From the NCBI GenBank assembly GCA_037576195.1, contig CM075103.1, positions 6,944,001 through 7,008,000 on the forward strand: DNA of 64,000 bases, written 5' to 3'. Source of the stretch: Phytoseiulus persimilis (lineage: Eukaryota; Arthropoda; Arachnida; Mesostigmata; Phytoseiidae). The notes below the pieces were generated by a model. The model did not search any database, was not told where the DNA came from, and saw only the letters and a program-made list of their open reading frames with translations. Shown piece by piece: positions 13,201 to 24,651 of this stretch. A program made the position numbers and the translations under genes. Position 1 is the stretch's first letter. Every line of letters starts with the position of its first letter.

Positions 13201-15378
13201 TTGTTCTTCTTCCGTGCCCTGCTTCTTCCTTATCGGAAAGTTATTCCAGTCTCAAGCTAAGCCCAGCCTTCCGTGCGAAACCGTGTTTCCGCTGTCGGAG
13301 ACGTTCCCGCTCCGGGCGTTCTGAGACCTCACCAGATTTAGTCTCGAGAGACCGTCTCCAAGGTGAACGAGACATACTGAGCTTCGAATCGAAGAAAACC
13401 GCATGGAACTCCCGACCGTGTGCAACTCTTCGGGTAACTACCATACCAGAAAAGTGAAACATAGGCTCGTAACATGAACAAAAATAATATTTTGCTTGCA
13501 ACTTCTCAGCGAAATACGAGCCCGTTCCATATCAGTCGGTTCTCCGAACTCAGTGTTCTCGCTTCACGAAAGATTTATGCGCAGTCGCATCTCGGTTCGG
13601 GAACGCCTCAATTGAGAAACACTCCGTATAACGGACGGTCTACTCCGGGAAGTGATTTTCCTTGATTTAGCTTGTCTTCAATGGAGGCAGGAAACTGTTA
13701 TTCCGAACTTTCGGAGGCGGGTTGTGATTTTTGAAGTTTCATCAAGCTGCATCCAACCGACTTGGAGTTTTTCGTAGATCAACTCGACTTCCGACGTGAA
13801 AGCAGGAATCCACGACGGGATGTGACGAAAATGAACGCAGAATGAACGCCGTCGTTCTACTGCCGCGCCCGGTGACCAATCACTTCGCAGAATTGTCTCG
13901 TTCAACGAACTCTGGATTCGGTCAGGGAACTAGAAGGGGGCACGAAGTGAACAATTCTTGATTGATTTTCGAAAATCATAGAACTGGGGAGTGAAGTTGA
14001 GCTAAGAAAAAAACTGTCTGAGACTCTCTCCTCAAAGCAGGGTAATTTCCTGTGAAAGAGCGTCACTACGAGATCCTGTTTCACCACCGAACCCCTCGGT
14101 TAGCAGACGATCCCATGCTGTATTTTTTAGACGTGGACATCTTTATCCTCAATTCCGAGCTCCGCGGACTCGCGCCAGCTCACTGTTGCATTTGGGGTTT
14201 GAGTGAGATGCGGAGGAGAACTGCAGAGCAAGAGCGATTGCTCCTCGGAAGGAAGTTTGAACTCGAAGAAATCAGCGAAATCGTCTCCCGGATTTTTCCG
14301 AACTGAACGCGGACGTCATCGTGCGAGCGCCGCTACTCCAGGAGCTGAGGGCCCGATCCTTTGCATTTCGCTTTTGATGACCCTCAGGCAACTCGAATCC
14401 GATAGGGAGCCGTCGAGGATAATATCGACGAGCCGCTCGACGGGAACCGGTACATGCGGACGGGCGAAGTAACGCCGCGCCAAACTCAAATTGCTTTCCC
14501 ACTTCCGATGACTCGTTTCCGTACAGTTCCCCGCGACGGGAATTCTTTCACCGCTGGTTGGTTCCGAAAAGTTTTTGAAACTCCGAACCGTCCCGGAATA
14601 ATATTACGCTCAGCCGCTAAGCCTCTCACAAAAATGTTTATATCCAAAACATCATTAAGAGTGGGGTCGAGGCCGCGAGGTCAGATCCGAGTTGATCTGC
14701 GTGTTGGTCGTTGAGCTGCGGTGGTGTCATTGTGTGGGATTTCCAGGATTGTACAATTGAAGTTGAGACGATGTCTTGCATATTAAACGGTTTCGCTGCA
14801 AAGAGGACTCCAGAGAACGTGTGACGTCTCTCGGGCCGGCCGGCCGTTGTACATTGCCACCGCCGTCGAAAAGTTGAGCAGGCCACAGGTAGACAGCCTG
14901 ATTTGATCCAGCAGCATTGTGAAGCACGCGATGCATTATTAACAAGCGGGACCTTCGCTGCGCCGAAGCGTTCCCTTATGCGTATGCTCTACGACAAGGG
15001 TTTCATGTACTCTACGTTTTGCCGCGTTGTCGTCCTGCCACCCTCCAATTTTTCCCGCCAGGAATGTGCGTTGAAGCTGAATCAGGTCTTTTTAAATTGA
15101 GTTCGATTGATCTTGGCATGTCTGTGTCCGGCCACTGGATTCCGCGGGGTTCCTCACCTGTCAGATGGGGAAGTAATCATCGAACCAAAACCCGTTACGC
15201 TCCTTAGAGAAGCCGTAACGCACTTAAAATAACCCGATTATCCAAGATTGAGATTCTCGGCGATCGCGGAAATCCCGTCATGGGTCTTTCACGTGAAACC
15301 AGTTCCGATATCCTTGTCCGATCAACGAGCCAACGCCGCGGCAAACACCGACGTGACATCACTCCCTATCCCTTGTGC
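10295..15378. other. No recognisable gene
   Basis: There is no supportable gene. A strong donor-like site (CCAG then GTAAGT) occurs near 11922, but no convincing exon lies in front of it. A long G-run at 10996-11026 is listed separately. Confidence 0.5.
10996..11026 (+). repeat. G-run with G-quadruplex potential
   Basis: The plus strand carries GGGGG, then two GGG blocks separated by single A residues, then 17 consecutive G. This satisfies the usual four-G-tract rule for an intramolecular quadruplex with one-base loops. The run length may also be unreliable in the assembly. Confidence 0.8.
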
Positions 15379-15860
15379 GACGACGAGGAATGGAAAGAAG
15401 GGATGGAGAGTGAATCCAGCCTAGAAAGATATGGAGAATACAAGGAGCAAAGAGGCACGATAGATCATATATATGACCAGTGCAAGAGCGGGCTTCCTCA
15501 AAACCAACTCTTTCAGAGAAAGACTCGAAGGAGGTGATGGTAAATTTGTGCTATGTGAACATCACACAGAGTCCCTGGAGCACGTGATAATGGGGTGTAG
15601 AGAAGACCAGCGGAACGAAGCGGAGATCGTCAGAAGACTTGGCCTGCATGAAGACTGAACGAGAGGAAATGTAGAGCGGACCAAACGGAGTCTCGAAAGA
15701 TGGGAGAGCGCAACGAAAGAACACATCCCACGTTCTGCAAGATCAACGACTAACAATCCCAACCAGCAGATTGTACTCGCCCCCGCGCAGAGGGTTTCTG
15801 ACATATAACAAAATGTTTATGGGCAAGAAACGGTTAACAAACCAATCAATCAATGAATCG
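15379..15860 (+). mobile_element. Broken 3' end of a non-LTR (LINE) retrotransposon
   Basis: Translation gives the tail of a LINE ORF2 in pieces. From 15379 one frame reads a stretch ending SSLERYGEYKEQ and IYDQ. At about 15480 it shifts to a second frame with ARAGFLKTNSFRERL. This is followed by the Cys/His knuckle FVLCEHHTESLEHVIMGC, the layout found after the reverse transcriptase / RNase H region in arthropod LINEs. An in-frame TGA stands at 15656, after which the same frame continues with VERTKRSLERWE to about 15809. The 3' end closes on a short AATC/TCAA tandem tail (15838-15860), as many LINEs do. One frameshift and one internal stop show that the copy is dead. The 5' part is absent, consistent with 5' truncation on insertion. 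Confidence 0.65.
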
Positions 15861-16310
15861 ACTCGCCTTGAGTCCATCGAGATATAACAACTGGGTTGAG
15901 CATCGATGTCATCAACCCCCGGACCTTGAGGAGATTCTCGGACGATTGGAGGGACCTTCGGACGAGACGTTTGTGGGCCCAGATATCGTGTGATGGATGA
16001 TCCGTATAGCAGGGTAGATGCGCGCTTCGATGCTACTTGCGGATGATTGTACCCAGAGCTGTGCGCCATGGAGCTACCTCGAGGCGCCGCCGCCGGCACA
16101 TAACTTACCCGTCGTCGCTGGCGCGGAATCATAGGCCAGGCTTGTTTTTACCAGTACAGGATCGTTTCTAGAGTCTCATCGTCACTGTGATCTGAAATTA
16201 CCGATCCGAAATGAGTAACGATCTTCACAGGCTGCTATCTGTGGTTTATGGGAACATGGGAGCCTCACTTGGCACGGAGACTTGGCGGTTTTCAACCAGG
16301 ACGGCGTTGG

Positions 16311-16560
16311 AATGTTCTTCAACTGATTCCATCATTCTCTCATTCGAGTCATGTCATCGACAAGAAGGCTAACGCTCGCGGAGAGAGGTCTCTGAACTCC
16401 ACATCGCCACCAGTTTACAGAGAGCGAACTTCACCATCAACCACAAATCACCCAGGTGACTCAGTCTCTGCGCACAAAACTGAAACGACGGCTTAGGAGG
16501 AGTATTACTGCGCGATCTCTGCCGCGAATGTGATGAAATCGCTCAATTTCGAGAGGGAGA
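16311..16560 (+). pseudogene. Possible second immunoglobulin-domain relic
   Basis: An open frame containing a Trp codon (in RRWNVLQL) runs to a TAG at 16494. Immediately after the stop the same frame reads EEYYCAISAANVMKSLNFE, which looks like Ig strands F and G (Y-x-C with A-x-N). The Trp-to-Cys distance is long for an I-set domain and closer to a V-set. The stop directly before the Y-Y-C motif breaks the frame. The evidence is weaker than for the relic at 6.4-6.7 kb and could be coincidence. Confidence 0.2.
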
Positions 16561-17080
16561 CAGACACAATGTGTGGTGTCGCGGCTTCAGCTGTCGCCAT
16601 GTGCACAAATATTTATTCACAACCACTGAATCGATTTGAGGCGTTGTTGGGCTCTTTGCGGATATCCAAGAACCCTCGGAAGCTCAGATGGATCAGTTTG
16701 GAAGCTATTAGTTCCCAGATTGTTCTACAGGTTGGTCTTCGTAAGTCGGTAATTTCATTACCCTTTCGTGTCTTGCGCATGACTTGGTGAAAGATAATCG
16801 TTCGGGCGATGGATAGCTCGAAAGATTGCGCGTATATTTTGTTCAATAAGCGTGAATAGGTCAGCAATTGCTGGAAAGGTTCAGAGATAACATTTTTTTC
16901 AACCATTCTCAAGAAACTGATCGAAAAACTTCTGAAGTCAAGCGATCGGATTCGGAAGTGTGAGACGCGGGATGGAATGCTCCTCAAACGTGCGACACTT
17001 CCAGATTTCTATCTCAGAATCCGCGAGAGGGGCGAGCGATCCTATCAATCTGCACGGCAAGAGCTGACCCCTTGATAAAA

Positions 17081-17230
17081 TGCGTCGATGCATTCGCCCC
17101 GTATCTCCTTACGGTGACCGAGTTCGAAAAATTTCCCGATGGCAAAAAGTTCTTCGATTGGTCCGAACTACCCGACCACAGAGCTGGCGGGTCTAACCGA
17201 CTCTTTTTTTCTCATCCGAAAACCGTGATT
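17081..17230 (+). repeat. Coding-like repeat, copy A
   Basis: This segment aligns by eye with 50908-51050. Shared blocks include a ttcgaaaaa-ttcccga core and an aactacccga block about 35-45 bp downstream, followed by a T-rich box and ccgaaaa. In one frame it reads APYLLTVTEFEKFP and then RLFFSHPK, which parallels PPYIFRDVGFEKFP and HFLFARK in copy B. Similar spacing at the protein level suggests a once-coding sequence. I do not recognise the family. Confidence 0.4.
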
Positions 17231-20200
17231 CCAACCGTGAACTCCAAGCGTTTGTCCTGGAAGGAGAAACTGACTGAGCTAGAAATCTGCAGTTGCCGGG
17301 CGTCTGGGCAGCATCCCATGCCGCGTTGAGCCTCAAACTTCCGATTTCAATCGCTCGACTTTGGGAGTTTTTCGATCAGTTTTTGAGAAAAGTCAAGAGA
17401 AGAAAAAAGCAATCCTTGAGCCGCTCCACAGGATGCAATTGTTGACCGATAAATGCTGTGTGTAACGATGTTGACGAGGAAGATTCCAGCTATCGACAGC
17501 AAATTTGAGTTCCGGAATCGAATATTTTTCACCGAGTTATGCGCTAAATTATTCTTCATATCTGACAACACCGTCATTTCTCTCTCGTTTTCCAGCAATT
17601 CAAGCTTTTGTATTGACGCTCTCATTTCATATGAACTTCTCGAGGATCTGCGGAGATAACGAGCTCAAGAAGGCGACCGACCTCTGATGAAGAGCACAGG
17701 GAGTCCCTTAATTTGAATTCGCTGTGTTAGCCCGCGGCTTGCGAATGAACAAAGCAGTCAATTGTTGATTGGTTCCCTGGTGAGCCGGTGTCGTGACCTG
17801 AGAAAGTTCGGAAAAAGCGACCGTTCTTCACTGGGACAAGGTGATGAGGCTTTTCGGGGAACATTTCTTCGCGAAGAAGGGAAGAGGGAAGAAAGTATCA
17901 TGGTCAGCAGTGTCTACGCCGCGTGCTGAACGCAATTCGAGGGAAGCTTCCTCTGGAAGTGAGCAAATGCTCGCCCAGCTCGAGAAGAATTCCGAGAGAC
18001 GGAGTGCCGGTCAGCAGATTGTTCGATGGAACGCAGGACCTCGTTCCAGTCAGCTGTGAGCCAAATAGACAAAGAGGTGGGCTGCAGCTGGAAACGCGAA
18101 TAGACTGCTCGCTTCCCGCGGGAGAACGGAGCACACGAGCGAACAACTTTCAAGGCACAGCCCGGGAGTTCAGTCGTTCGGTCCATCCGTCGGTCTGATC
18201 ACGGGACGTGTACAGAGCAGTATTACCTCGGAGCGATCAGCAATTTATCAAGTATGGCTTGCTTGCCTGCTTGCTCAGCTCATTGTTCCCATTCGTCGGT
18301 GCTCTTCATCCGCGTCGTCTCTCGCGTGAGCGCCTTCGAGCCTCAGCTTTGAAGCTTCCTCGTCCTCGGCTCGGGAGCTACAGCCTTCTCGTTCCTTTCC
18401 GAGCTACAACTTTCGAGCTAAATGAATTATGGAGTCGATCTCGACCGCGAAGTCGCTGGCACGAGATAGGACGGAAAACTGTTGGCAAACAAAGCTCGCC
18501 TGTCGTCATCAGCCAATGTTTACGTAGCTTCTCATGCAGCTAATCTCCCCGACCTTGCTCTGCGAGGCAGATGTCATCTCACCCGACCAATCCTCACGGG
18601 ACTTCCTTCTGCCGCTGGAGAATCTGTTGTCTCGATGGCAAGCGGTGCATAGGAGAGAGATGCGGCGACGAAGGAAAAATGAAGACACCGATATAGGTGC
18701 CGTCGGTGGGAGGCTCGAATTCCGGTGGAGAGCGTCCTCCTGATGGAAGACCAGCAGCAGCGGGAGCCGCCGCAAGCCCTCGGGCTAGCAAAAGCTACGC
18801 CTTCCACCCATTTCCTCGAAGAAGGGAGGCTTTTACAGCCAAGTGTGCCGAAAAGGCTATGGGAGTCTTTCATTGTCCGCAAACTAGTTCGCTGAATCTT
18901 TGAACGTTACTTTGATAGCTTTTGTTCCGCAAGCAAGCTCTTCGCTAACTCGATGACCACCAACAGTCTGCCGTGAAGATCCCCCACCAAGTGGCCGCTG
19001 AGATCTTTTCCAACGTGGTAACATTGTTACTCGCAGGGAAATGCACGCCACCTGCTCGTCCATATTCATGAGTGAATCATACGGAAGAATCCTGGAAAAG
19101 TTGACGCTCCCTGAGCATGTGCATGACGTGGACTTTCGATGCGTCGACCCAAGTCGAGAGACGCGCCACGGAACCCGACGGCAGCATCATCTGGTACGTT
19201 GAGTATCGAATTATCGGCAGCTCATCTTCGTCCCACGACTTGATCATACCGCACTAGTTGGATTGCTCAACGCGACCACTCGATCGGCGAAGCTTTTTCT
19301 GCCGAACTTATTTCTCCTGTTCAAATCGAACGCGCTGATTCTAACCGATTATCGAATGGAATCACTGCGGGAGACCAGATCACTTCGTTCTCGTCTTGAG
19401 GTATTTTTTCGGAAGCACCGGTTTCTCGACAGAGTACCCACTCGATTGCACTCTGTTCGAGAGGGCAGTGGGAACAACGCCTCTCTTGGTGCTTTCAGTG
19501 AATGATTGTTCAATAATTATGTTCGGAGCGAGGCGTCTGGTGACTTTTTGTATATTTTGTTTTTTCCTCCACAAACACTCTATGAAAATACGTGATGGAT
19601 GATCGACGACGCAGATGTAGCTTGCCGGTGGATCAGTCCTGCTTGCAGTCAATCTTCTGCCATGCTCAGCCCATATCTTATCTGAGCTCTCGTGACGCGG
19701 GAGGACGACAAATTGAGGGGCTGTATCCTAGTCGCTGGCTTCTCCGATCGCGAAGGCGAGCACTTTGATTTATACTCTTAGATGTAATAGGGACCTCATA
19801 GGCGCTGTTTCCGACACAGGGCTAGAAGCCGCTGCCTCGCAGCCGTGGAAACATGGCGTCGACACCGAAGCACGTCGCCGCAGCATAAGAGCTCATGCGC
19901 ATCGATTGACAGATTCGAGGGAGTCCCTGGTCTCCGAGCGCAAGTGATACGTGGAGTCCCGATTTTCCTCGAGACTCATCGGAGAGAAATGGGAAACCCT
20001 CATGTTGAAATTGGGAGCCGAGAATATCCGAGAATTGGGAAAACCGAAATATCCCCGTAACGGCACCGAATCCGAACCAAGGTTCCGTGGTGGATCAGCT
20101 CCACCCGACTGAATGTCAGCGTGATCTGGATGATTCGGGTGTTTTTTTCCGCGATCGAAGACTCTGCTGACGATATTCTGGAGAAAGCGGCTCACGGGAT

Positions 20201-23200
20201 CGGTCTCAGGGTTACAGAATCGGTGCCATGGGTCTGAAACCGTTGCCGAAATGATGCGAAATTCTATTTCTTGTCCTCCCGCCACGGATCGGATCCGCGA
20301 AATGGAAACGGGTCGTCGTAGTGGTGCTGGAATTGCACTTCTCGATGAATAGACGTTGAGGAGGGGCAACAGGAAGCCGTAGGAAAATCTGCCGACGTGC
20401 GTGAACGTGAGGTACGAACGGGAGTGGCTGCCAGTTGATGCAACTTCTCAGCTCGGTCGGTGTTCGAGGAATATCCGAGGTCGCCGTCGCACGGCGACCT
20501 CCGAGGGAGCAGATCCAAGTTCGGAGCAACTTCGACGCATCCTTCGAAATTCGAATTCGATGAGCTTCAACGTAATCTGAGGGATATGTCGTAGATGGAA
20601 GCGTGTTCTCGGAAAGGTTGGTGTTCCACTTCGCTGCCCAATTATCAATTGAGCGGAGCGGCCGCGCTATTGAAACGTACGTGGGTCGACGTCCTGCCGC
20701 GTAAGCTCGTGGGGCTCCGGTGAAATTCTTCCGTCCTAATCTGCCCTCGAGGGGTTCTCACCATCGATATCAGTCGCTTCTGCAGCAGCCGCTCTCTCGG
20801 CCGTCCGTCTGGACAAAGAAACGTCGTAATCCCTCTATAAGTGTAGCGGGCGCGCACATCAACGTCGAATCTCTCCTCGTCCTTCGTTCTACGAGAACTA
20901 ACGTTCATACTCACAGTATCATTCTCAATTCGATGTGACAGCCGGCTCCAATTGTTCCGGCGATCGGTTCTGCCCCAGACTCGCCGAAACAAGGCTGGCC
21001 GTCGTCCGCCTAACGGCATGAGTGCCCGGACGGATGTCTGTGTGGTAATGTTCTCGAAAGTCTCTCCGGCTAGAGGCTCAACATTTCCTTTCTAGGGCCT
21101 GACAGCTTAATCCCGATGAACACGTCGGTGTGAATAGTGGCAGCATGGACTAAGCCCTCGAGCTTGTTCACACTCGATATATTTGTAGGAGCAAGTCTTG
21201 GTACCTTTTGGCTGCGGCCGTGATGGTCTTTGCATTCCTCGAGCTCGGACTCTGAATCCGAGGAGAATTCGCACCCGGAGATGATCGACCTAGCCAGCAA
21301 CTCGGGAAGAGGAGAGCGAGTTTCCGGAACTTAGTGGAATCCCTACGGCTCAGACTTTCGCTCCGCTAACACACAATTTCTCTCCTGATATGGGCCCTGC
21401 GCAGAATCCGGACGAAAAGCATGCATAATGCGCGAGGGAGGTTTGATGATACGAGGAGAACGGTGGTTCTCATCGTTCGCACAATCATAGGACTTGTTGC
21501 AGGAGTGTGTCTCCTGGACCTCTATCTTCGAAGCCGAACAACCCAGTGACCAAGCAACGCGAAATCGGCCCGAGTCCGGGCCTGCTGCGGCATCCGGGAG
21601 GAGGGATGAGAATGAAAGTAAGGAGGCCTTGGGGGCACTCATTGCGGGGAATAACGATATCCCGGATCCTCCCTAATCGGAACTTTGGTTAGAGATAGTG
21701 ATAACACACAGAAATCATATACATATGCACAGTGAGGATAATACATGAAAAACGAGTTGGATCTCCGAACCGGAGTTGGCAAACATATGGGAAGACTCAA
21801 GTTTGTGTCTCCTTCCCCTGGACGGCTTTTCGAATCGAGGCTGTGATGGATCGACGTGGAGATTAACGACCGGAAATGAGAATCGGGGAATCAAAACTCG
21901 GAGCCAATGAGGATTTCTGATCCAAACGAGAGGAACTCCCCTCGTCTTCGCGCTGTGGAGAAACCTAGAACGAGATCAACATGCCGCTTGTATCGGAACG
22001 GGTGACCGACTCGCTAGTATAGGTTCGGGGCCCGCCGGCTCGAGACGGGAGAGATCGTCGATCCTCCTCGGGAACAGAGCTTGCCCGTCCCGCTTCCTTC
22101 CCGCCTCGGCTATGGTATTGTTGGCTCTGCGTGTGGGAAACTGCGCGGATCCGTGCGGCAGCTCAGCGAACTGAGAAAACGCTCGTCAAAAAGTTGCGAG
22201 ATCTTCTTCTCTCTTCGCTTCATCTTCATATGTTTGTGTGTGTGCGTGCGTGTAAGAGGGTGCGTGCAGGCTCGCGCATGCTCTGAATTCTCTGCGAGCG
22301 ACGGCGAGAAAAGAACGGGAGAGAAAACTTAAGGAAATCGTCCATTGTGCACGATCATTCAACAAGCGTCACTACCCTCAACACGGGTCAACGGAGCCTG
22401 CGTGCGGCAGCGGCGAGTCTGGCACTGCCGGAACGAACAGCAAGACTCGCCAACTGTTGCGTCCTCCAACGAGATTCAGGAGCTACAACAACATCGGAAA
22501 CAGCATCGACGGCGGCGGGAGTTCTGGTCCGGTGTTCCTCGGAGCTCCTCAGTTTCGTCCCAGCGAATGACCCACACGAACTTGAATGCACTCGGCTGCG
22601 AGTTCGCTCGGAGAAGAATTATGAGGAAAATTCACCGGAGCCGACATGCCCCCAATCCCGAGTCGGTTCCTATGCAACGGTGATCCGATGCCGCGCCACA
22701 CACATTCCTCGTTGCTTTGTTTGTGGAGGCCACATCCAGAAATGAAGAGAGCGGAGAAATGTCCACACTCGTATGTAACTGCTCGTCTTCTCCTCTCGCA
22801 TACATCATCTCCGTAGGTCCCTTCTGTCCCTGTCTCCTCCTCCCGGCATCTCGCTCCGACCGTTCCCGCTGACAACATACTTCGATCAGGAGGCGTTTAC
22901 GCACATATCTGGGCCGAGAGCCAGACATGCCCGCGCCCGTGTTGGCAAGAACCGCCCGGCCGACGAACAGACTAGTCGAGCGGTCGGCTAACGGTGAGCG
23001 GGAGAACAAGCCGGCGAGAGAGAGGGTAATTTATTAATCATAGGTTATCTGCCTGCTCAAGTCAGCAGAACGTGAGAACAACGGTAGGAATGTCAATAAA
23101 TAACGAAAACGAATTCGCGTGAAGGTTGGCCGGTCGACGGACGGACGGGCCAGGCGGTCGGCCGACCAGCAGTCATTCATTCATCCATCCATTTATATTC

Positions 23201-24539
23201 GTCGAGGTGAACGTCGACGTCAAGTGGGAAGCGCGAGTCCACGCACGCGGAACGGAGAAACCAATGGAGCACGTGCGATTCCAAAAACGACACTGCGTGC
23301 GAATTCATTGTCGACGGCTCAACATGTTTCCCGCTCGAGCGTTCGAACAATCCCTTCTAAATATTCATCGTTCGTCTGCTCGCTCCGTTCGCTGTTGCGC
23401 TCATCCTACGGGGCCCCCGTTCCGAGGAAACCCGTTTGGAAATCACAGCTGATATCGAATTCGTCTCCGGCTATTTCCTTGTAGTCTTCGCCATCAGGAC
23501 ATCGCTATTGGAGTGGCTCGATCGTTTAGAAGCGTAGCCGCTCGCCTCGGCTGCCACTTCGCAGCTGGTGGCGCAGAAGTACCGTGAGTTTCATTCCCGG
23601 AAACAGAGAAGAGTCCTGACTCGGAGTTCGCAGTTTCCGGTCTCGGGCCAGCTCTGGATTCCAGCCGTGTCGGGGGCGGTCCGATCGAGCGTCTTCACCT
23701 GGGGTACGAGTTTGTCCATTCCGGCGGGATCTGCGTCTAGAAAACCATTTACTGACCGGGGTGATGCGCGAGACACATCGAAGGGCGCCCCCCGGGCCGC
23801 GTCCGTATTCCTTGTTCCTGTTCATGAATTCCCGGGCAGCCGACGAACTCTGTAGAATCTCTCCCGGAGTTAATCTTTTTTTCATGAACCAGCCTCTGTG
23901 TCGTGGGGAGCTCGTCTTGTAGGGACTTGAGGAGCGGTTCGTCAACGAGACAGTCTGTCAGTCACTCCGTCTGTGAGTCGGACCGACACTGGGCCCGAGT
24001 CCCAAGTTCGTCCCTTGTTCCCCCTCTTCTCGTTCCTCCGAGATTTATTCGTGTCGGGAAATCGACTAGGACTTCTGGCTCCGCTCCGCAGCAGAGGCGG
24101 GAAAATTGCTTTCCCGTTTTTCCGTCGACGTCATCAGGAATAGGGTTCCTCGCTCGCTCGTGCTCTTGCCAGTCCCTTCAAGCAACCGCCACCCCGATGG
24201 CCTTCGAGCCCGTCCGCTCGCCTGCCTGCGTGCGCCCGGCTCTCTTCGGGCTTTTACCGTGAGGCTAACGTCGTCTCTAAATATTGGGAGTTGTGCGTAC
24301 CCAACGTATGGTTAACGGTTTCCGAATGATTTGCCCCCCCCCCTCCTGCCCCGGGAACCGAGCAGTCACACTGTGCCATGCGTCTTCCATGCATGAATAC
24401 GTTCGGGGAGGGATCGGTCGGTTGGGGAGGAAAAACGGAGGCATCGATGGAAATCTGGATTCCAGCTTGCGTGCCTCGTTCGTTTCGTGTCATGTGTTTG
24501 TCCGTGAGCTCATCCAATCTCTCCTGGGGCTTTTGCCAC

Positions 24540-24651
24540 CTGAAGCAGTCGTTGTGGTCATGCGCTCTGCGTGCAGACGCTCAAGCTCCTCTACCAGCGG
24601 AATGAAAAGCTCGATGTCCGCAGTAGCTCGTCGTTTTCGGAGGAACACAAC
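24540..24651 (-). other. Candidate internal exon, unknown protein
   Basis: On the minus strand a 112-nt open segment (37 codons plus one base, phase 0 to 1) follows an acceptor (cctttacag) and ends at CAG before GTGGCA. It encodes VVFLRKRRATADIELFIPLV, then EELERLHAERM and a short TTTTAS. The peptide is basic, then amphipathic, as in a region just inside a membrane segment or in a short coiled coil. No membrane segment lies directly upstream and no partner exon was found, so no family is proposed. Confidence 0.3.

Larger units (their letters stand above)
15861..24539. other. No recognisable gene; scattered relics
   Basis: No intact gene is seen. The stretch includes a weak Ig-like relic at about 16311-16560, one member of a diverged coding-like repeat pair at 17081-17230, a GT/GC-rich simple stretch at 22231-22253, an ATTC/ATCC tract near 23172-23192, and a C-run at about 24334. 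The part from about 21.9 to 24.5 kb looks richer in GC and CpG than the flanks. Confidence 0.5.
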